Assembly: GCF_000166195.2 (NCBI RefSeq)
Contig: NZ_CM001403.1
Span: forward strand, 4,358,432-4,422,431
Direction of reading: 5' to 3'
Length of the DNA stretch: 64,000 bases
Origin: Mucilaginibacter paludis DSM 18603
GTDB lineage: Bacteria; Bacteroidota; Bacteroidia; Sphingobacteriales; Sphingobacteriaceae
In this document: positions 1 to 8,350 of the stretch, in pieces
Numbering within the stretch: position 1 is the first letter of the stretch
Layout: every line of letters starts with the position of its first letter
Position numbers and translations under genes: made by a program
Notes under the pieces: model-generated
Databases searched by the model: none
Told to the model about the DNA's origin: nothing
What the model saw: the letters and a program-made list of their open reading frames with translations, nothing else

Positions 1-2438
1 TCCAGTTGCTTGGCCAGCAAATCAAGCATCTTAGTAAACTGCGAAAATACAAGCACCTTATGCCCCTTCAGGTTATTGAGCAGCTCATCTACAAGTACCT
101 CTGTTTTAACCGAGTCGGGGCACCAAAAACCTTCGTGTTGTAGCAACAGGGGCGAGTTGCATACCTGCCTTAACCGGGTGATGCCCTGTATAATGGTTAA
201 TTTACTTTTATCAAAACCTTCCTGCTCAATTTCCAGGAAAATTGAACTTCTGATCTGTTCCCGCACCTGGTCGTAATGGTCGCGTTGTTGTGCGCCCATG
301 TCGCACCAGAGGATGAGTTCCGTTTTTTCGGGCAGATCCGGAGCTACTTGCTCTTTAGTGCGCCTCAATATAAACGGAGCAGTAAGCTTTTGCAGCGATT
401 TAATTTTTACCGGGTCCTGGTCGCGGTCTATCGGCTCGGCAAAATTGTGTTTAAAAAACTCGTGGCTGCCAAACATTCCGGGAACCACAAAATTGAGCTG
501 ACTGTATAAATCAACCGTATTATTCATGATGGGCGTTCCGCTCAGGGCTATCCTGGTTACAGCACTGATCCGGTTAACGGCCTTGGTGGTTAAGGCATAA
601 GGGTTTTTAATCTGGTGGCTTTCGTCAACCACGGCCACGCAAAACGAAAGTTTTTCGAGCTCGTCAATATCTACACGCAGCGTGCCTAAGCTGGTAATCA
701 CAACATCGTACGCCCCGGCTTGCAAATCACCTGCATTGCGTGCGCTTCCATAATACACATGGATGCGCAGGCCGGGCGCAAACTTTTTAAACTCTTGCTG
801 CCAGTTATAAATCAGCGAAGCAGGGCCGGCTACCAAATGCTTCATTCCCGGATACTGCTCTAACTGATGCGCCAAAAAACAAATGGTTTGCAAGGTTTTG
901 CCCAAACCCATATCATCAGCAAGGCAGGCACCGGCACGCAAGCGCGATAGGAGTACCAGCCATTCAAACCCTTTTTGCTGATAGGGGCGCAGTTGTTCAA
1001 CCTGTATAGTGGCGGGTAGCTCAAAAACAGGCTGCTCATCCGCCAGCCAGCGGTCCCACAGGTTCCACCAATCGTCACTTAAGGCAGGTTTAAGCAGGGC
1101 GGTTTGGTCTGTGTTATGTTGCTCGGTAACGGCCATCCAACGCTCAATCCGTATTTCGTTATCCTTTATCCTGCCGAGCCTCAAAACGTCTCCATATTGT
1201 TGCAGCCAGTTTTCATCCAGTACACCCAGGCTATCGTCGGCTAATAAAATGATATGCTGACCCGACAGCAGGATGCGTTGCAAGGTTAACAAAGGGATGG
1301 CTTCGTCGCCAAAACTCACCCGCATCAGCAGGCAGATCTCATGCTCGTTTTCGCCGTTGTTGATTTCCATTGTTGTTACGGGCCGATGTCCCGAAAAACG
1401 GAAATGCTTCAGCAGATCCATCCCCGTAACCGCAATGTTCATATCCAGCATGCTGCGGTAGGCTTTCAGAAACCAATTTTTTTTGCCAGCTTCTGCAAAG
1501 GGCAGAAAAAAATAACCATTGTTCTGCTTTTCAAAGCTGGGGTGAAGGCCGCGAAGAAATTGGCGAAGCTCATCTTCGGCCACCTGATCCCGCTTGATGG
1601 TATATGATTCACCATTTTTAAAGACCTCCGAACTATCCTTAAACCCGCCTTCTAATAAAAAGCCCTCGTAAAGCCACTGCGGCGTGAGCATTAAAAAAGT
1701 ATCATTCAGCTCGTTAACCATAACCTGGCTTTCGGGTTTCGAGCTGATGGTATTGCCCCCCAAAATAGCCCGGTTGATCTTGTAGTTTTCTTCCAGTTTG
1801 GATAGTACTGTTTTTCTGAAAGCAACTTCATCCTTGCCCGCGTCGGTTACCAGTTTGCTGTTGAGCCACTCCAGGGTTTGATAATCTTTATAAGCTAACA
1901 GGTAATACCTGTCGTCCTTTTCCAGTAAAAAATGAGAACGGTTAATTTCGCCCAGGGCGAAAGCATGACTACCCAGGGTTACGGCTGCGTTCATGCTTAA
2001 CCTGCCCGATTTCCTGATCACTTCAAATTGGATACCCGGCCGGATATTTTGAAACGTGCAGGGCGATGTTTTGATACCTCCGGATGCGTTTTTAATTTTA
2101 TGGTAGCATTTGGTTTCTTCCAGAAACGGGCGAAGTATGTTTAGTGCCTGATGAATTTCCCTTAAAAATGTCGGTTCAAAGTAATGTTCAAACGATTTGC
2201 CTGTTTGCGTGGCGGCATAAGTTGCCATAAGCTGGCTTTTTAGCGCGGCAATTCCCGTTTTGGTAAAAACCTGTAAAATATCTTTGATTGCCTTGGGTTG
2301 TGTTGCAAAGCGACGGCGAAGTTCTACGTTGTTAAACTCGGTGACTTTGTAATCGATTGATTTGGGCGATTTAACTACTTCAAAAGATGCCAGAACCATC
2401 CCGTCGGCCGATAATTTTTGCGGAGATAATAAAATCAT
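1..2438 (-). CDS. SNF2-family DEAD/DEAH-box helicase (3' end beyond window)
   Basis: A superfamily 2 ATP-dependent DNA translocase/helicase of the SNF2 type, probably acting on DNA or DNA-protein complexes. The minus strand reads open from an ATG at 2438 through the left edge (about 812 codons seen). About 430 N-terminal residues are not recognised. The SNF2 ATPase lobe follows: a Walker A with DDMGLGKT (Lys about residue 514), a DESH box (about 605-608), the motif SGTPIMNN, and the start of the second lobe, where VLVFSQFT matches the usual SNF2 helicase C region. The end of lobe 2 lies outside. It is divergent from the LRR-kinase gene, with about 150 bp between. Function in the cell is unknown; the ATPase call is firm. 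Confidence 0.93.
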   Translation of the reverse strand, partial: MILLSPQKLSADGMVLASFEVVKSPKSIDYKVTEFNNVELRRRFATQPKAIKDILQVFTKTGIAALKSQLMATYAATQTGKSFEHYFEPTFLREIHQALNILRPFLEETKCYHKIKNASGGIKTSPCTFQNIRPGIQFEVIRKSGRLSMNAAVTLGSHAFALGEINRSHFLLEKDDRYYLLAYKDYQTLEWLNSKLVTDAGKDEVAFRKTVLSKLEENYKINRAILGGNTISSKPESQVMVNELNDTFLMLTPQWLYEGFLLEGGFKDSSEVFKNGESYTIKRDQVAEDELRQFLRGLHPSFEKQNNGYFFLPFAEAGKKNWFLKAYRSMLDMNIAVTGMDLLKHFRFSGHRPVTTMEINNGENEHEICLLMRVSFGDEAIPLLTLQRILLSGQHIILLADDSLGVLDENWLQQYGDVLRLGRIKDNEIRIERWMAVTEQHNTDQTALLKPALSDDWWNLWDRWLADEQPVFELPATIQVEQLRPYQQKGFEWLVLLSRLRAGACLADDMGLGKTLQTICFLAHQLEQYPGMKHLVAGPASLIYNWQQEFKKFAPGLRIHVYYGSARNAGDLQAGAYDVVITSLGTLRVDIDELEKLSFCVAVVDESHQIKNPYALTTKAVNRISAVTRIALSGTPIMNNTVDLYSQLNFVVPGMFGSHEFFKHNFAEPIDRDQDPVKIKSLQKLTAPFILRRTKEQVAPDLPEKTELILWCDMGAQQRDHYDQVREQIRSSIFLEIEQEGFDKSKLTIIQGITRLRQVCNSPLLLQHEGFWCPDSVKTEVLVDELLNNLKGHKVLVFSQFTKMLDLLAKQL

Positions 2439-2539
2439 ATCAGTGTGTAAACTTAGATAAAGTTGCCCTGATATCCAACTCCGGGCTTATCGATGAGGAC
2501 AAATTTGCCATTTGACTGCCGATGGCTGGCTATACCCGA

Positions 2540-2571
2540 TTTGCCAAGCTACCATCTTTCATCTATCTTCA
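2540..2571 (+). promoter_or_regulatory. Possible Bacteroidota promoter for the LRR-kinase gene
   Basis: TTTG at 2540-2543 is followed after 20 bp by TATCTTCA (2564-2571), which is close to the Bacteroidota -33 TTTG / -7 TAnnTTTG pattern. It lies just upstream of the ATG at 2588 and downstream of the earlier in-frame ATG at 2522, so it favours the later start. This is a weak motif match and nothing more. Confidence 0.3.
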
Positions 2572-2587
2572 ACGGCAATTAACAGGT

Positions 2588-3892
2588 ATGCAAACTTTAA
2601 AACAATTACAAACTGGAAAACTCAAAGGCTCTGCTTCATTGAAGCTCGCCGAAGGGCTTACTAACTTCCCCGAAGAAATATTTGAACTGGCAGACACACT
2701 CGAGGTGCTTGATCTTTCCCGCAATAAATTAAGTTCCTTGCCGGCGGATTTTGGCCGCTTAAAAAAACTCAGGATCTTATTCTGTTCCGAAAACTTATTC
2801 ACCGTGCTGCCCGAAGTACTGGCCGATTGCGCCTTGTTGGAAATGGTTGGCTTTAAGGCGAACAGGATTGAAGTCGTACCTGCAAAATCGCTTAATCCTC
2901 ATCTGCGCTGGCTCATCCTAACTGATAATAAGGTGGGGGCGCTACCTGCCGAAATAGGTAATTGCCATCGCATGCAAAAGCTGATGCTCGCCGGTAACAA
3001 ATTGACGGAACTGCCTGAAGAATTGAGCAATTGCCGTAACCTGGCGCTTCTGCGTATTTCGGCCAATAGGTTAAATCAATTACCGGGGTGGCTGTTAACT
3101 ATGCCGAAACTTTCGTGGCTGGCATTTTCAGGTAATCCGTTTAGCAGGAATCATGCGGTGGAATCTCTTGATCTGATTAGCTGGAGCGAGTTGGAGATTA
3201 AACAACTGCTTGGTGAAGGCGCTTCCGGTGTGATCTCTAAAGCTACCTGGTGCATGCCAGACGAAACCAGGCATGTGGCTGTTAAAGTTTTTAAAGGTGC
3301 TGTTACCAGCGATGGGCTTCCGGAAGATGAAATGAATACCTGCATCACCGCAGGTTCACATGCCGGATTGGTGAGGGTAATTGGCCAGATTGACGGGCAT
3401 CCCGAAAATAAAAGGGGCCTGGTAATGGAACTGATCCCTCCGGGATTTTTCAACCTGGGCCTGCCGCCAAGTTTGGAAAGTTGCACCCGCGATGTATTTG
3501 TTGAGGGGATGAAGTTAAGAGCTCAGCAGGTACTTAAAATTGCAGGCACCATTGCCTCGGTTGCGGCGCAACTGCACAGCAGGGGTATTATGCATAGCGA
3601 CTTGTATGCGCATAATACCCTGATTGATGATGAAGGGAATACCCTGTTCGGCGATTTTGGCGCAGCTTGTTTTTATGATCAGAACGATCCGGAACTGGCG
3701 CCCGCGTTGGAGCGGCTGGAAGTAAGCGCTTATGGTTGCCTGCTGGATGATCTGCTTTCGTTATGTGATGAGGCAACTACTCATCCTGATTTGATCAGGC
3801 TTGGCGAATTAAGAGACCAATGTATGGTCCCCGGGGTGTTAGCCCGCCCCGGCTTTCAATATTTAAAGGACGAATTGCAGGCCGCGCTCTGA
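2588..3892 (+). CDS. Leucine-rich-repeat protein kinase-like protein
   Basis: A 434-residue protein that joins leucine-rich repeats to a eukaryotic-like protein kinase domain; no signal peptide, so probably cytoplasmic. Residues about 35-195 hold six or seven LRRs (LxxLxLxxNxLxxLP pattern). The kinase half begins near residue 200 with a glycine loop GEGASGV (209-215), VAVK lysine (about 233), a catalytic loop HSDLYAHN (Asp about 338, Asn about 343; HSD replaces HRD) and GDFG (Asp about 356). The region after DFG is short, so the C-lobe is reduced compared with typical kinases. An in-frame ATG at 2522 would add 22 residues that are not LRR-like; a promoter-like motif between the two ATGs favours 2588. 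It ends at a shared terminator with the convergent aldo/keto reductase gene. The substrate is unknown. Confidence 0.85.
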   Translation: MQTLKQLQTGKLKGSASLKLAEGLTNFPEEIFELADTLEVLDLSRNKLSSLPADFGRLKKLRILFCSENLFTVLPEVLADCALLEMVGFKANRIEVVPAKSLNPHLRWLILTDNKVGALPAEIGNCHRMQKLMLAGNKLTELPEELSNCRNLALLRISANRLNQLPGWLLTMPKLSWLAFSGNPFSRNHAVESLDLISWSELEIKQLLGEGASGVISKATWCMPDETRHVAVKVFKGAVTSDGLPEDEMNTCITAGSHAGLVRVIGQIDGHPENKRGLVMELIPPGFFNLGLPPSLESCTRDVFVEGMKLRAQQVLKIAGTIASVAAQLHSRGIMHSDLYAHNTLIDDEGNTLFGDFGAACFYDQNDPELAPALERLEVSAYGCLLDDLLSLCDEATTHPDLIRLGELRDQCMVPGVLARPGFQYLKDELQAAL

Positions 3893-3904
3893 TCAACCGG
3901 CATA

Positions 3905-3945
3905 AGCCACAAGGCCTCGAATTACCAATCCGAGGCCTTGTGGCT
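3905..3945. terminator. Bidirectional hairpin terminator
   Basis: A perfect 15-bp inverted repeat (arms 3905-3919 and 3931-3945, 11-nt loop) lies between the convergent LRR-kinase and aldo/keto reductase genes. No long T-run follows on either strand, but the position and stem strength fit a shared terminator. Confidence 0.75.
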
Positions 3946-4006
3946 AACTTAAAGTTAGCTGTTCATTATTCCGATCCGGCTGATAGAGCCGTTAACTAAG
4001 CAGTTC

Positions 4007-5017
4007 CTATAAATAACTGTACAGGGGATCCATCAAACCTTCAGCCTTCATGGCCGACCAGAATTCCTCCGGTATCTCAACGCTGGCCATAGCCACATTA
4101 CCGGCTACCCTGTCTTTATTGGTAGTGTTTAACGCTATGCTCACCACACCCGGCCCGCTTAAACCAAAAACGGCGCATACCTCGGCCGGCTTTAGGTTGT
4201 AACTGGTACATAACTGCCTAAATCGGTCTCTCCATTGATAAAGCTCGGGGTGGCTTTCAGTTGATACCGGTTGGTAGTTGTAATAATCCGCCCCGATCAA
4301 AAAACCTCCATTAAACACGGCCGAGTTGATAATGGCAACACCTTTTGCTTTTAGTTTCTCCATAAAGCCAAGCAGTTCGGCCGGATGGCTGTGCACGGTA
4401 AGGCTGTTGGCAATCATCACCCAATCCAGGTCAACCTCTGCCGCAACTTTTTCGATGATCCTCCAATCCTTTGATCCTATGCCAATGGCTTTCACCTCCT
4501 TTTGCTGTTTAAGGTGCTGGAGCGCACGGTAAGCATCCAATACATCCTGGTAAAGCTTATCCTTTTCTGCATCTGATTCGCCCCTGGCGATGTATTCGTC
4601 AGGGTCATGTACCGATACCAGCTCTGCCTTGTAGCCGTTCAGCAACTGGTTACCTTGCTCATAGCAGGCAATAATTCCGTCGTAGCTGATGTGTTGCTCC
4701 GCATCAAATTTTAAATCGCGCCATACGCCGGGCTCAAAAGTTGGCTCAGGTGTTTTAAGTTCGGTGCGTAACCAGCCTAATTTATTGCTGATCATCACAT
4801 CCTCGGGTGCTACGCCTAACTGCTTGAGGCATTTTCCGAGCGATTCCAAAGCCAGGCCCGCACCATATTTTCCGGCCGAATCAAACACAACCGGTTTTTG
4901 CGAGTGTTGCATACATGCTTCCACTATAGCACATTTGGCCTCATCGCTTTGCGCCACATATAAATTACCTAAGCCACTGGTACCAAATATTACCCTGGGC
5001 AATACAATATCTTCCAT
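4007..5017 (-). CDS. Aldo/keto reductase (D-threo-aldose 1-dehydrogenase-like)
   Basis: An NAD(P)-dependent oxidoreductase with the aldo/keto reductase TIM-barrel, 336 residues, cytoplasmic. The catalytic tetrad can be read: Asp46 and Tyr51 in FDSAGKYGAGLALESLG, Lys79 in ISNKLGW and His137 in SVHDPDEY. The Tyr-Gly-x-Gly-Leu-x-Glu layout and the length resemble D-threo-aldose/L-fucose/pyridoxal dehydrogenases (which oxidise the anomeric carbon of sugars to lactones), so sugar oxidation is the best guess, not proven. It starts at the ATG at 5017. Upstream lies a 619-bp gene-free stretch; downstream is the shared terminator. Confidence 0.9.
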   Translation of the reverse strand: MEDIVLPRVIFGTSGLGNLYVAQSDEAKCAIVEACMQHSQKPVVFDSAGKYGAGLALESLGKCLKQLGVAPEDVMISNKLGWLRTELKTPEPTFEPGVWRDLKFDAEQHISYDGIIACYEQGNQLLNGYKAELVSVHDPDEYIARGESDAEKDKLYQDVLDAYRALQHLKQQKEVKAIGIGSKDWRIIEKVAAEVDLDWVMIANSLTVHSHPAELLGFMEKLKAKGVAIINSAVFNGGFLIGADYYNYQPVSTESHPELYQWRDRFRQLCTSYNLKPAEVCAVFGLSGPGVVSIALNTTNKDRVAGNVAMASVEIPEEFWSAMKAEGLMDPLYSYL

Positions 5018-5197
5018 TATTTTATAAATTGTTGAAATACATAGCCAAAACGTATTGAATTGTATGTCCTCTACGTATGTTCAAAAATAGCGGGAACGTT
5101 TCAAAATAATCAGCTTTGAGCGCTCTTTATTTTACTGATGGTGAAATGTATATTGGTGGGACATTCCATATAAATTTGGAAGCCGGGAGTTATCATA

Positions 5198-5226
5198 AAG
5201 GGACAGGTTGTTGATACCTGTCCCTT
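5198..5226. terminator. Perfect 11-bp hairpin in intergenic region
   Basis: Arms 5198-5208 and 5216-5226 (AAGGGACAGGT and its complement) are separated by a 7-nt loop. It lies about 170 bp upstream of the aldo/keto reductase gene and 410 bp past the end of osmC, both on the minus strand. Terminator or repeat-borne hairpin are both possible; no clear T-run follows. Confidence 0.45.
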
Positions 5227-5278
5227 ATAATGGCATCTATGTAAGTTATTGATTGTCAATGCTGAATTCTCTCCATCA

Positions 5279-5313
5279 TGTCATCTCGACCTGAGGAGGG
5301 ATCTCCTAAAAGC
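5279..5313. repeat. Short dispersed repeat-like element (GTCATCTCGACCTGAGG type)
   Basis: The text GTCATCTCGACCTGAGGAGG followed by GATCTCC resembles short repeats that I recall being scattered between genes in Mucilaginibacter and Pedobacter genomes (TGTCATTTCGA...GAAATCTC). Only one copy is in the window, so repetition cannot be shown here. Confidence 0.4.
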
Positions 5314-5419
5314 GGTAAGTATGCGTCATATTCGGTGCGCTGATTATCAATGTGCTATCTTTGCTTAGATAATCAGTATTCATAATTTAGAACATCGGCA
5401 CGCTCAATCGCCGCGTGAA

Positions 5420-5610
5420 GGGCTTGTTACTTTTTGTCTTGATACAAAAAGTAACCAAAAAAATCAAGACTGCCCGATCCTTCCGCCCGCGAGGCCAGCT
5501 CCCGGCCCGGCGTGCAGTCAGGCTTTTGCGCACTTTTCCTATCTGCGCAAAATAGCCTACAGGTTTCAAATGTCATCCCTGTTTTTTCCGGGGTGAGGCC
5601 CGGTGGGATA
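5420..5610. repeat. Repeat-like block with 12-bp hairpin
   Basis: A perfect 12-bp inverted repeat (arms 5426-5437 and 5444-5455, GTTACTTTTTGT and complement, 6-nt loop) begins a block whose minus-strand reading contains KSLTARRAGSWPRGRKDRA and FLVTFCIKTK. I recall near-identical spurious peptides annotated many times in Sphingobacteriaceae genomes, which suggests a dispersed non-coding repeat. Only one copy is visible. Confidence 0.45.
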
Positions 5611-5636
5611 CTCAAGATGTCGATAAGTTTTTCTAC

Positions 5637-6056
5637 TTACGCGTAAGTTACATTTAAGGTAATGGGTACGTTTAAAGCTTTAGAGATAATGCAATTAGCT
5701 TTAGCGCCCTCGGCTATGGTTTTAAACAAGTCTTCGTTTACGCCATCAATTAAAGTGGCTTTTAATTCTAAATGAATACCTGTAATGCTTAAGGCCGCCA
5801 TATCCAGGTCAAGAATAGCGTCGGTAGTTAAATCGCCGGGTGTAAAGCCGTTTTGGGTTAAAGCGGCGCCAACAGCCATAGTGAAACAGCCCGCATGCGC
5901 GGCGGCTATCAATTCTTCGGGGTTGGTGCCAATACCTTCGGCAAAACGGGTTTTAAACGAATATTGTGTTTTATTAAGTACGGTACTTTGAGTACTGATT
6001 TCGCCTTGGCCTGCTTGCAGTGTTCCGTTCCAATGTGCATTTGCTGTTCTTTTCAT
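5637..6056 (-). CDS. OsmC/Ohr-family peroxiredoxin-like protein
   Basis: A 139-residue OsmC-family protein, which reduces organic hydroperoxides with a pair of cysteines; cytoplasmic homodimer in known members. Both cysteines are present: Cys57 in HAGCF and Cys122 in KANCII, with the preceding NPEELIAAAHAG block typical of OsmC. The start at 6056 (MKRTANAHWNG) was chosen because the longer frame to 6107 adds 17 unlike residues and would lie downstream of, and close to, the -7 box. It lies 112 bp downstream of a Crp/Fnr gene on the same strand and has its own promoter-like box, so it may be controlled by that regulator (inference). Confidence 0.93.
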   Translation of the reverse strand: MKRTANAHWNGTLQAGQGEISTQSTVLNKTQYSFKTRFAEGIGTNPEELIAAAHAGCFTMAVGAALTQNGFTPGDLTTDAILDLDMAALSITGIHLELKATLIDGVNEDLFKTIAEGAKANCIISKALNVPITLNVTYA

Positions 6057-6091
6057 GATTTTTATTTTTTTGTATTTGTGATTAGACGAAG

Positions 6092-6135
6092 CAAAAGTAC
6101 CCTGCAAAACACCCGGAAATATTAACCTGGGTTAA
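6092..6135 (-). promoter_or_regulatory. osmC promoter (-7 box) with upstream dyad
   Basis: On the minus strand TACTTTTG (6092-6099) is an exact TAnnTTTG -7 box, 35 bp before the osmC ATG. Further upstream lies the dyad TTAACC-TG-GGTTAA (6122-6135), about where an operator would overlap the -33 region. No clear TTTG -33 element is seen. The box is good evidence; the operator role is inference. Confidence 0.5.
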
Positions 6136-6168
6136 AGTGTTAAAAATAGTTTATCACGACAGTGTCAT

Positions 6169-6753
6169 CTATTGTTTCAGGCGTTTTCTGATACGGCTTA
6201 AGGAAGGTCCTTCGATGCCTAAATAGGATGCGATATGATACAAGGGTACTGCATCAAAGATATCGGGATGAATGCTGACTAATTCCTGGTAACGTTCTTC
6301 AGCGCTTTTAAACAGCATACCTTCAGTGTTTGACATCACGGAATGCAAGGCCGACTCGGCAAAAATACGCCCGAACCTTTCCCAGGCCGGTGATGTTTTA
6401 TATAGGTGCTGCAGATGATCGTAATGGATATATAAAATATCTGCCGCCGTCATGGCTTCGGTATAATAATCGCAACTCATCTGGCTGAAAAAACTTTTAT
6501 AGGGGCTCATAAACTGATCGTTGGTGAAGAACAACATATTTCTCTCGGTGCCCGAACGTTCATCAAAACGATAGATCCTGAAAACACCGGTCAATATAAA
6601 GCCCAGGTATTTACATACATTACGATACTCATTATAAAACTCTCCTTTTTTGTAGGCTTTAGGATGCCAGTACGCTTTTGAAAGATCAAAATCTTGCTGG
6701 CTCATGCCCGATATATTGCCTATTGTTGATCTTAATCTGTCTAACGGATCCAT
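6169..6753 (-). CDS. Crp/Fnr-family transcriptional regulator
   Basis: A 194-residue cyclic-nucleotide-binding-fold regulator. Residues about 25-115 read as the beta-roll sensor domain (KGEFYNEYRNVCKYLGFILTG; the mid part ERNMLFFTNDQFMSPYKSFF is typical of Bacteroidota members). The C-terminal HTH is short: IASYLGIEGPSLSRIRKRL (about 174-192), as is usual for this subfamily. The cAMP-binding RxS arginine-serine signature is not visible, so the ligand is unknown. It is divergent from the hypothetical gene at 6924 and directly upstream of osmC, an arrangement that suggests a redox/peroxide response (inference). Confidence 0.9.
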   Translation of the reverse strand: MDPLDRLRSTIGNISGMSQQDFDLSKAYWHPKAYKKGEFYNEYRNVCKYLGFILTGVFRIYRFDERSGTERNMLFFTNDQFMSPYKSFFSQMSCDYYTEAMTAADILYIHYDHLQHLYKTSPAWERFGRIFAESALHSVMSNTEGMLFKSAEERYQELVSIHPDIFDAVPLYHIASYLGIEGPSLSRIRKRLKQ

Positions 6754-6772
6754 TTGATTTTATTTAGCTGGC

Positions 6773-6780
6773 CAAATATA
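6773..6780 (-). promoter_or_regulatory. -7 box for the Crp/Fnr gene
   Basis: TATATTTG on the minus strand matches TAnnTTTG exactly and ends 19 bp before the ATG at 6753. A -33 TTTG at the right distance is not seen. Confidence 0.4.
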
Positions 6781-6910
6781 TAGATTGACGGATTTATTAT
6801 TGACGATTTCGGTAGCATATTAAACCGTGCATTCAATCGTTTTGTGTATAAGAGCACCCCGGCTGCTGTACATTATCTGTCATAATATTTTTTTTCTGCT
6901 TTAAGGTTTT

Positions 6911-6918
6911 TAATTTTG
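6911..6918 (+). promoter_or_regulatory. -7 box abutting the start of the 6924 gene
   Basis: TAATTTTG (6911-6918) matches TAnnTTTG and lies only 5 bp before the ATG at 6924, so transcription from it would give a nearly leaderless mRNA. It could also be a chance match in AT-rich DNA. Confidence 0.3.
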
Positions 6919-6923
6919 GCTCT

Positions 6924-8312
6924 ATGTCAAAAAATAAAAAAGGAAAGGTTGTATCCTTAAAACCGGCACAATTGAGCCCGGAAAATTACATTAAAAACAA
7001 TGCCCGCTCGTTGCCCATTGCCGAATGCCTGATCAGCGACGATTGGGAGGATACCGGGATATGCAATATTATAATTGCGCGGAAGCATAAAACCGGCAAC
7101 TTTACGGTTGGCCTTTATTTAGTTGACTTATATTGCCTGGGCTTAAAAGGTACCCTTTACGAATTTAATATTTCGGATCAAGAATATCAGCATTTCAGAT
7201 CGAGCATCCCTAACCTGGAAAAGTGTAAATATCCCCTGGCGCATAACATTGTTTATGGGAGTATAGCTTATGCCGAAGATTTAGGTTTTAAACCCCATAA
7301 GGATTTTGCTGTTGCCCAATTTATACTTGAAGAGGATGACGAAAAGATAGAGCTGATTGACATAGAGTTTGGCTTTGAAGGTAAGCCCTGCTATATATTT
7401 GACGAGGAGGATAACCCCACCGAAACAAAACGCATTATTAACACCCTAACACGTACAGTTGGCGAAGGCAATTTCGCCGCGATTAACCAGGATGATTTGT
7501 ATGACGATGATTTCGACGATGATGAACTTGATGATGACGACTTTGATACCGATGAATTTGCAAATTACGTTGTTGAGGAAGAAGAGAGAGCCTTTAAAAA
7601 CTATATCAAGGCTTTCAAAAAAATAAATAAGGCTTACGAAGAATACATTCGTACGCCTGAAGCCAAAGCAATGCTCAAGGAATCAAAAATTGGCAAGGGT
7701 TACAAAATCGGCAATTCGGTATCTGATGATGATAAGTTTGATACCCAAGAGCAGGAAGATGAATACTTCAAACTACTTGACCTGGCTTTAGAACAAGGCG
7801 AGTATACCAAGGCAATAAAAGGAACATTAAAGGCGATAAAAAAGTTCCCCGGGAAGCCTAAGTTTTATAATATATTACAGTTTGCCTATGTTTTTAAAGA
7901 CCAGCCCGAAGAAGCTAACCGGGCAATTGAGGAAATGTACACCCAATATCCGGATTATTTATTTGCCAAGATACATTACAGTAATCAGCTTATTACAAAT
8001 GGCGAGTTAGATCAAGTATTAGCGGTATTTCACAACAAGACAGACCTTGATCAGGTTTATCCAGACCAGAAAGTATTCAATAAGAGCGAGGTAGCGGGCT
8101 ATTACGCTTGCATGTGCCGGTATTTTACCGAAACCGGAGATATCGACTCGGCCGATTTATATATGAATGCCATCCTTAAGAAAAAGGATTTAATCACAGA
8201 TTTCGGCCAAAAGGTATTGAGGCTGGCAATTGATGGGGTTTGCAAGGCGAAGATGAAGATCCTTGAGGAAACAGTAAAGGCCGGTGGTTTGCAAGGTAAG
8301 CCACAAGCCTAA
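6924..8312 (+). CDS. Hypothetical protein with acidic tract and TPR-like C-terminal half
   Basis: 462 residues, no signal peptide or membrane segment. I do not recognise the N-terminal region (about 1-185), which starts with a lysine-rich tail and contains the phrases GLYLVDLYCLGLKGTLYEF and HNIVYGSIAYAEDLGFKPH. A very acidic tract of Asp/Glu (about 190-213) follows, then a predicted helical region with TPR-like periodicity (about 290-400: LALEQGEYTKAIKGTLKAIKKFPGK is cut here to LEQGEYTKAIKGTLKA). TPR repeats usually bind proteins. It converges on the 8351-9931 gene with 38 bp between. Function unknown. Confidence 0.8.
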   Translation: MSKNKKGKVVSLKPAQLSPENYIKNNARSLPIAECLISDDWEDTGICNIIIARKHKTGNFTVGLYLVDLYCLGLKGTLYEFNISDQEYQHFRSSIPNLEKCKYPLAHNIVYGSIAYAEDLGFKPHKDFAVAQFILEEDDEKIELIDIEFGFEGKPCYIFDEEDNPTETKRIINTLTRTVGEGNFAAINQDDLYDDDFDDDELDDDDFDTDEFANYVVEEEERAFKNYIKAFKKINKAYEEYIRTPEAKAMLKESKIGKGYKIGNSVSDDDKFDTQEQEDEYFKLLDLALEQGEYTKAIKGTLKAIKKFPGKPKFYNILQFAYVFKDQPEEANRAIEEMYTQYPDYLFAKIHYSNQLITNGELDQVLAVFHNKTDLDQVYPDQKVFNKSEVAGYYACMCRYFTETGDIDSADLYMNAILKKKDLITDFGQKVLRLAIDGVCKAKMKILEETVKAGGLQGKPQA

Positions 8313-8350
8313 CATTGCCAAGGGAATAAGTAACGGTAAGCCCGATTTCC

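Larger units (their letters stand above)
5018..5636. other. Gene-free interval with hairpin and dispersed-repeat-like sequences
   Basis: I see no believable gene in these 619 bp; the two overlapping minus-strand frames at 5387-5615 read as a basic, low-information peptide. The interval holds a perfect 11-bp hairpin (5198-5226), a short block resembling the GTCATxTCGA dispersed repeats of Sphingobacteriaceae (about 5279-5313) and a longer repeat-like block with its own hairpin (about 5420-5610). The promoter of the aldo/keto reductase gene should be just above 5017. Confidence 0.6.

Noticed and set aside
5387..5615. Two overlapping minus-strand small frames (60 and 62 codons)
   Set aside because: Basic, low-information peptides over a hairpin-bearing repeat-like block; read as non-coding repeat, not genes.
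7492..7560. Acidic Asp-rich tract as a possible separate element or repeat
   Set aside because: It is in frame inside the 462-residue protein and made of irregular codons; kept as a protein feature.
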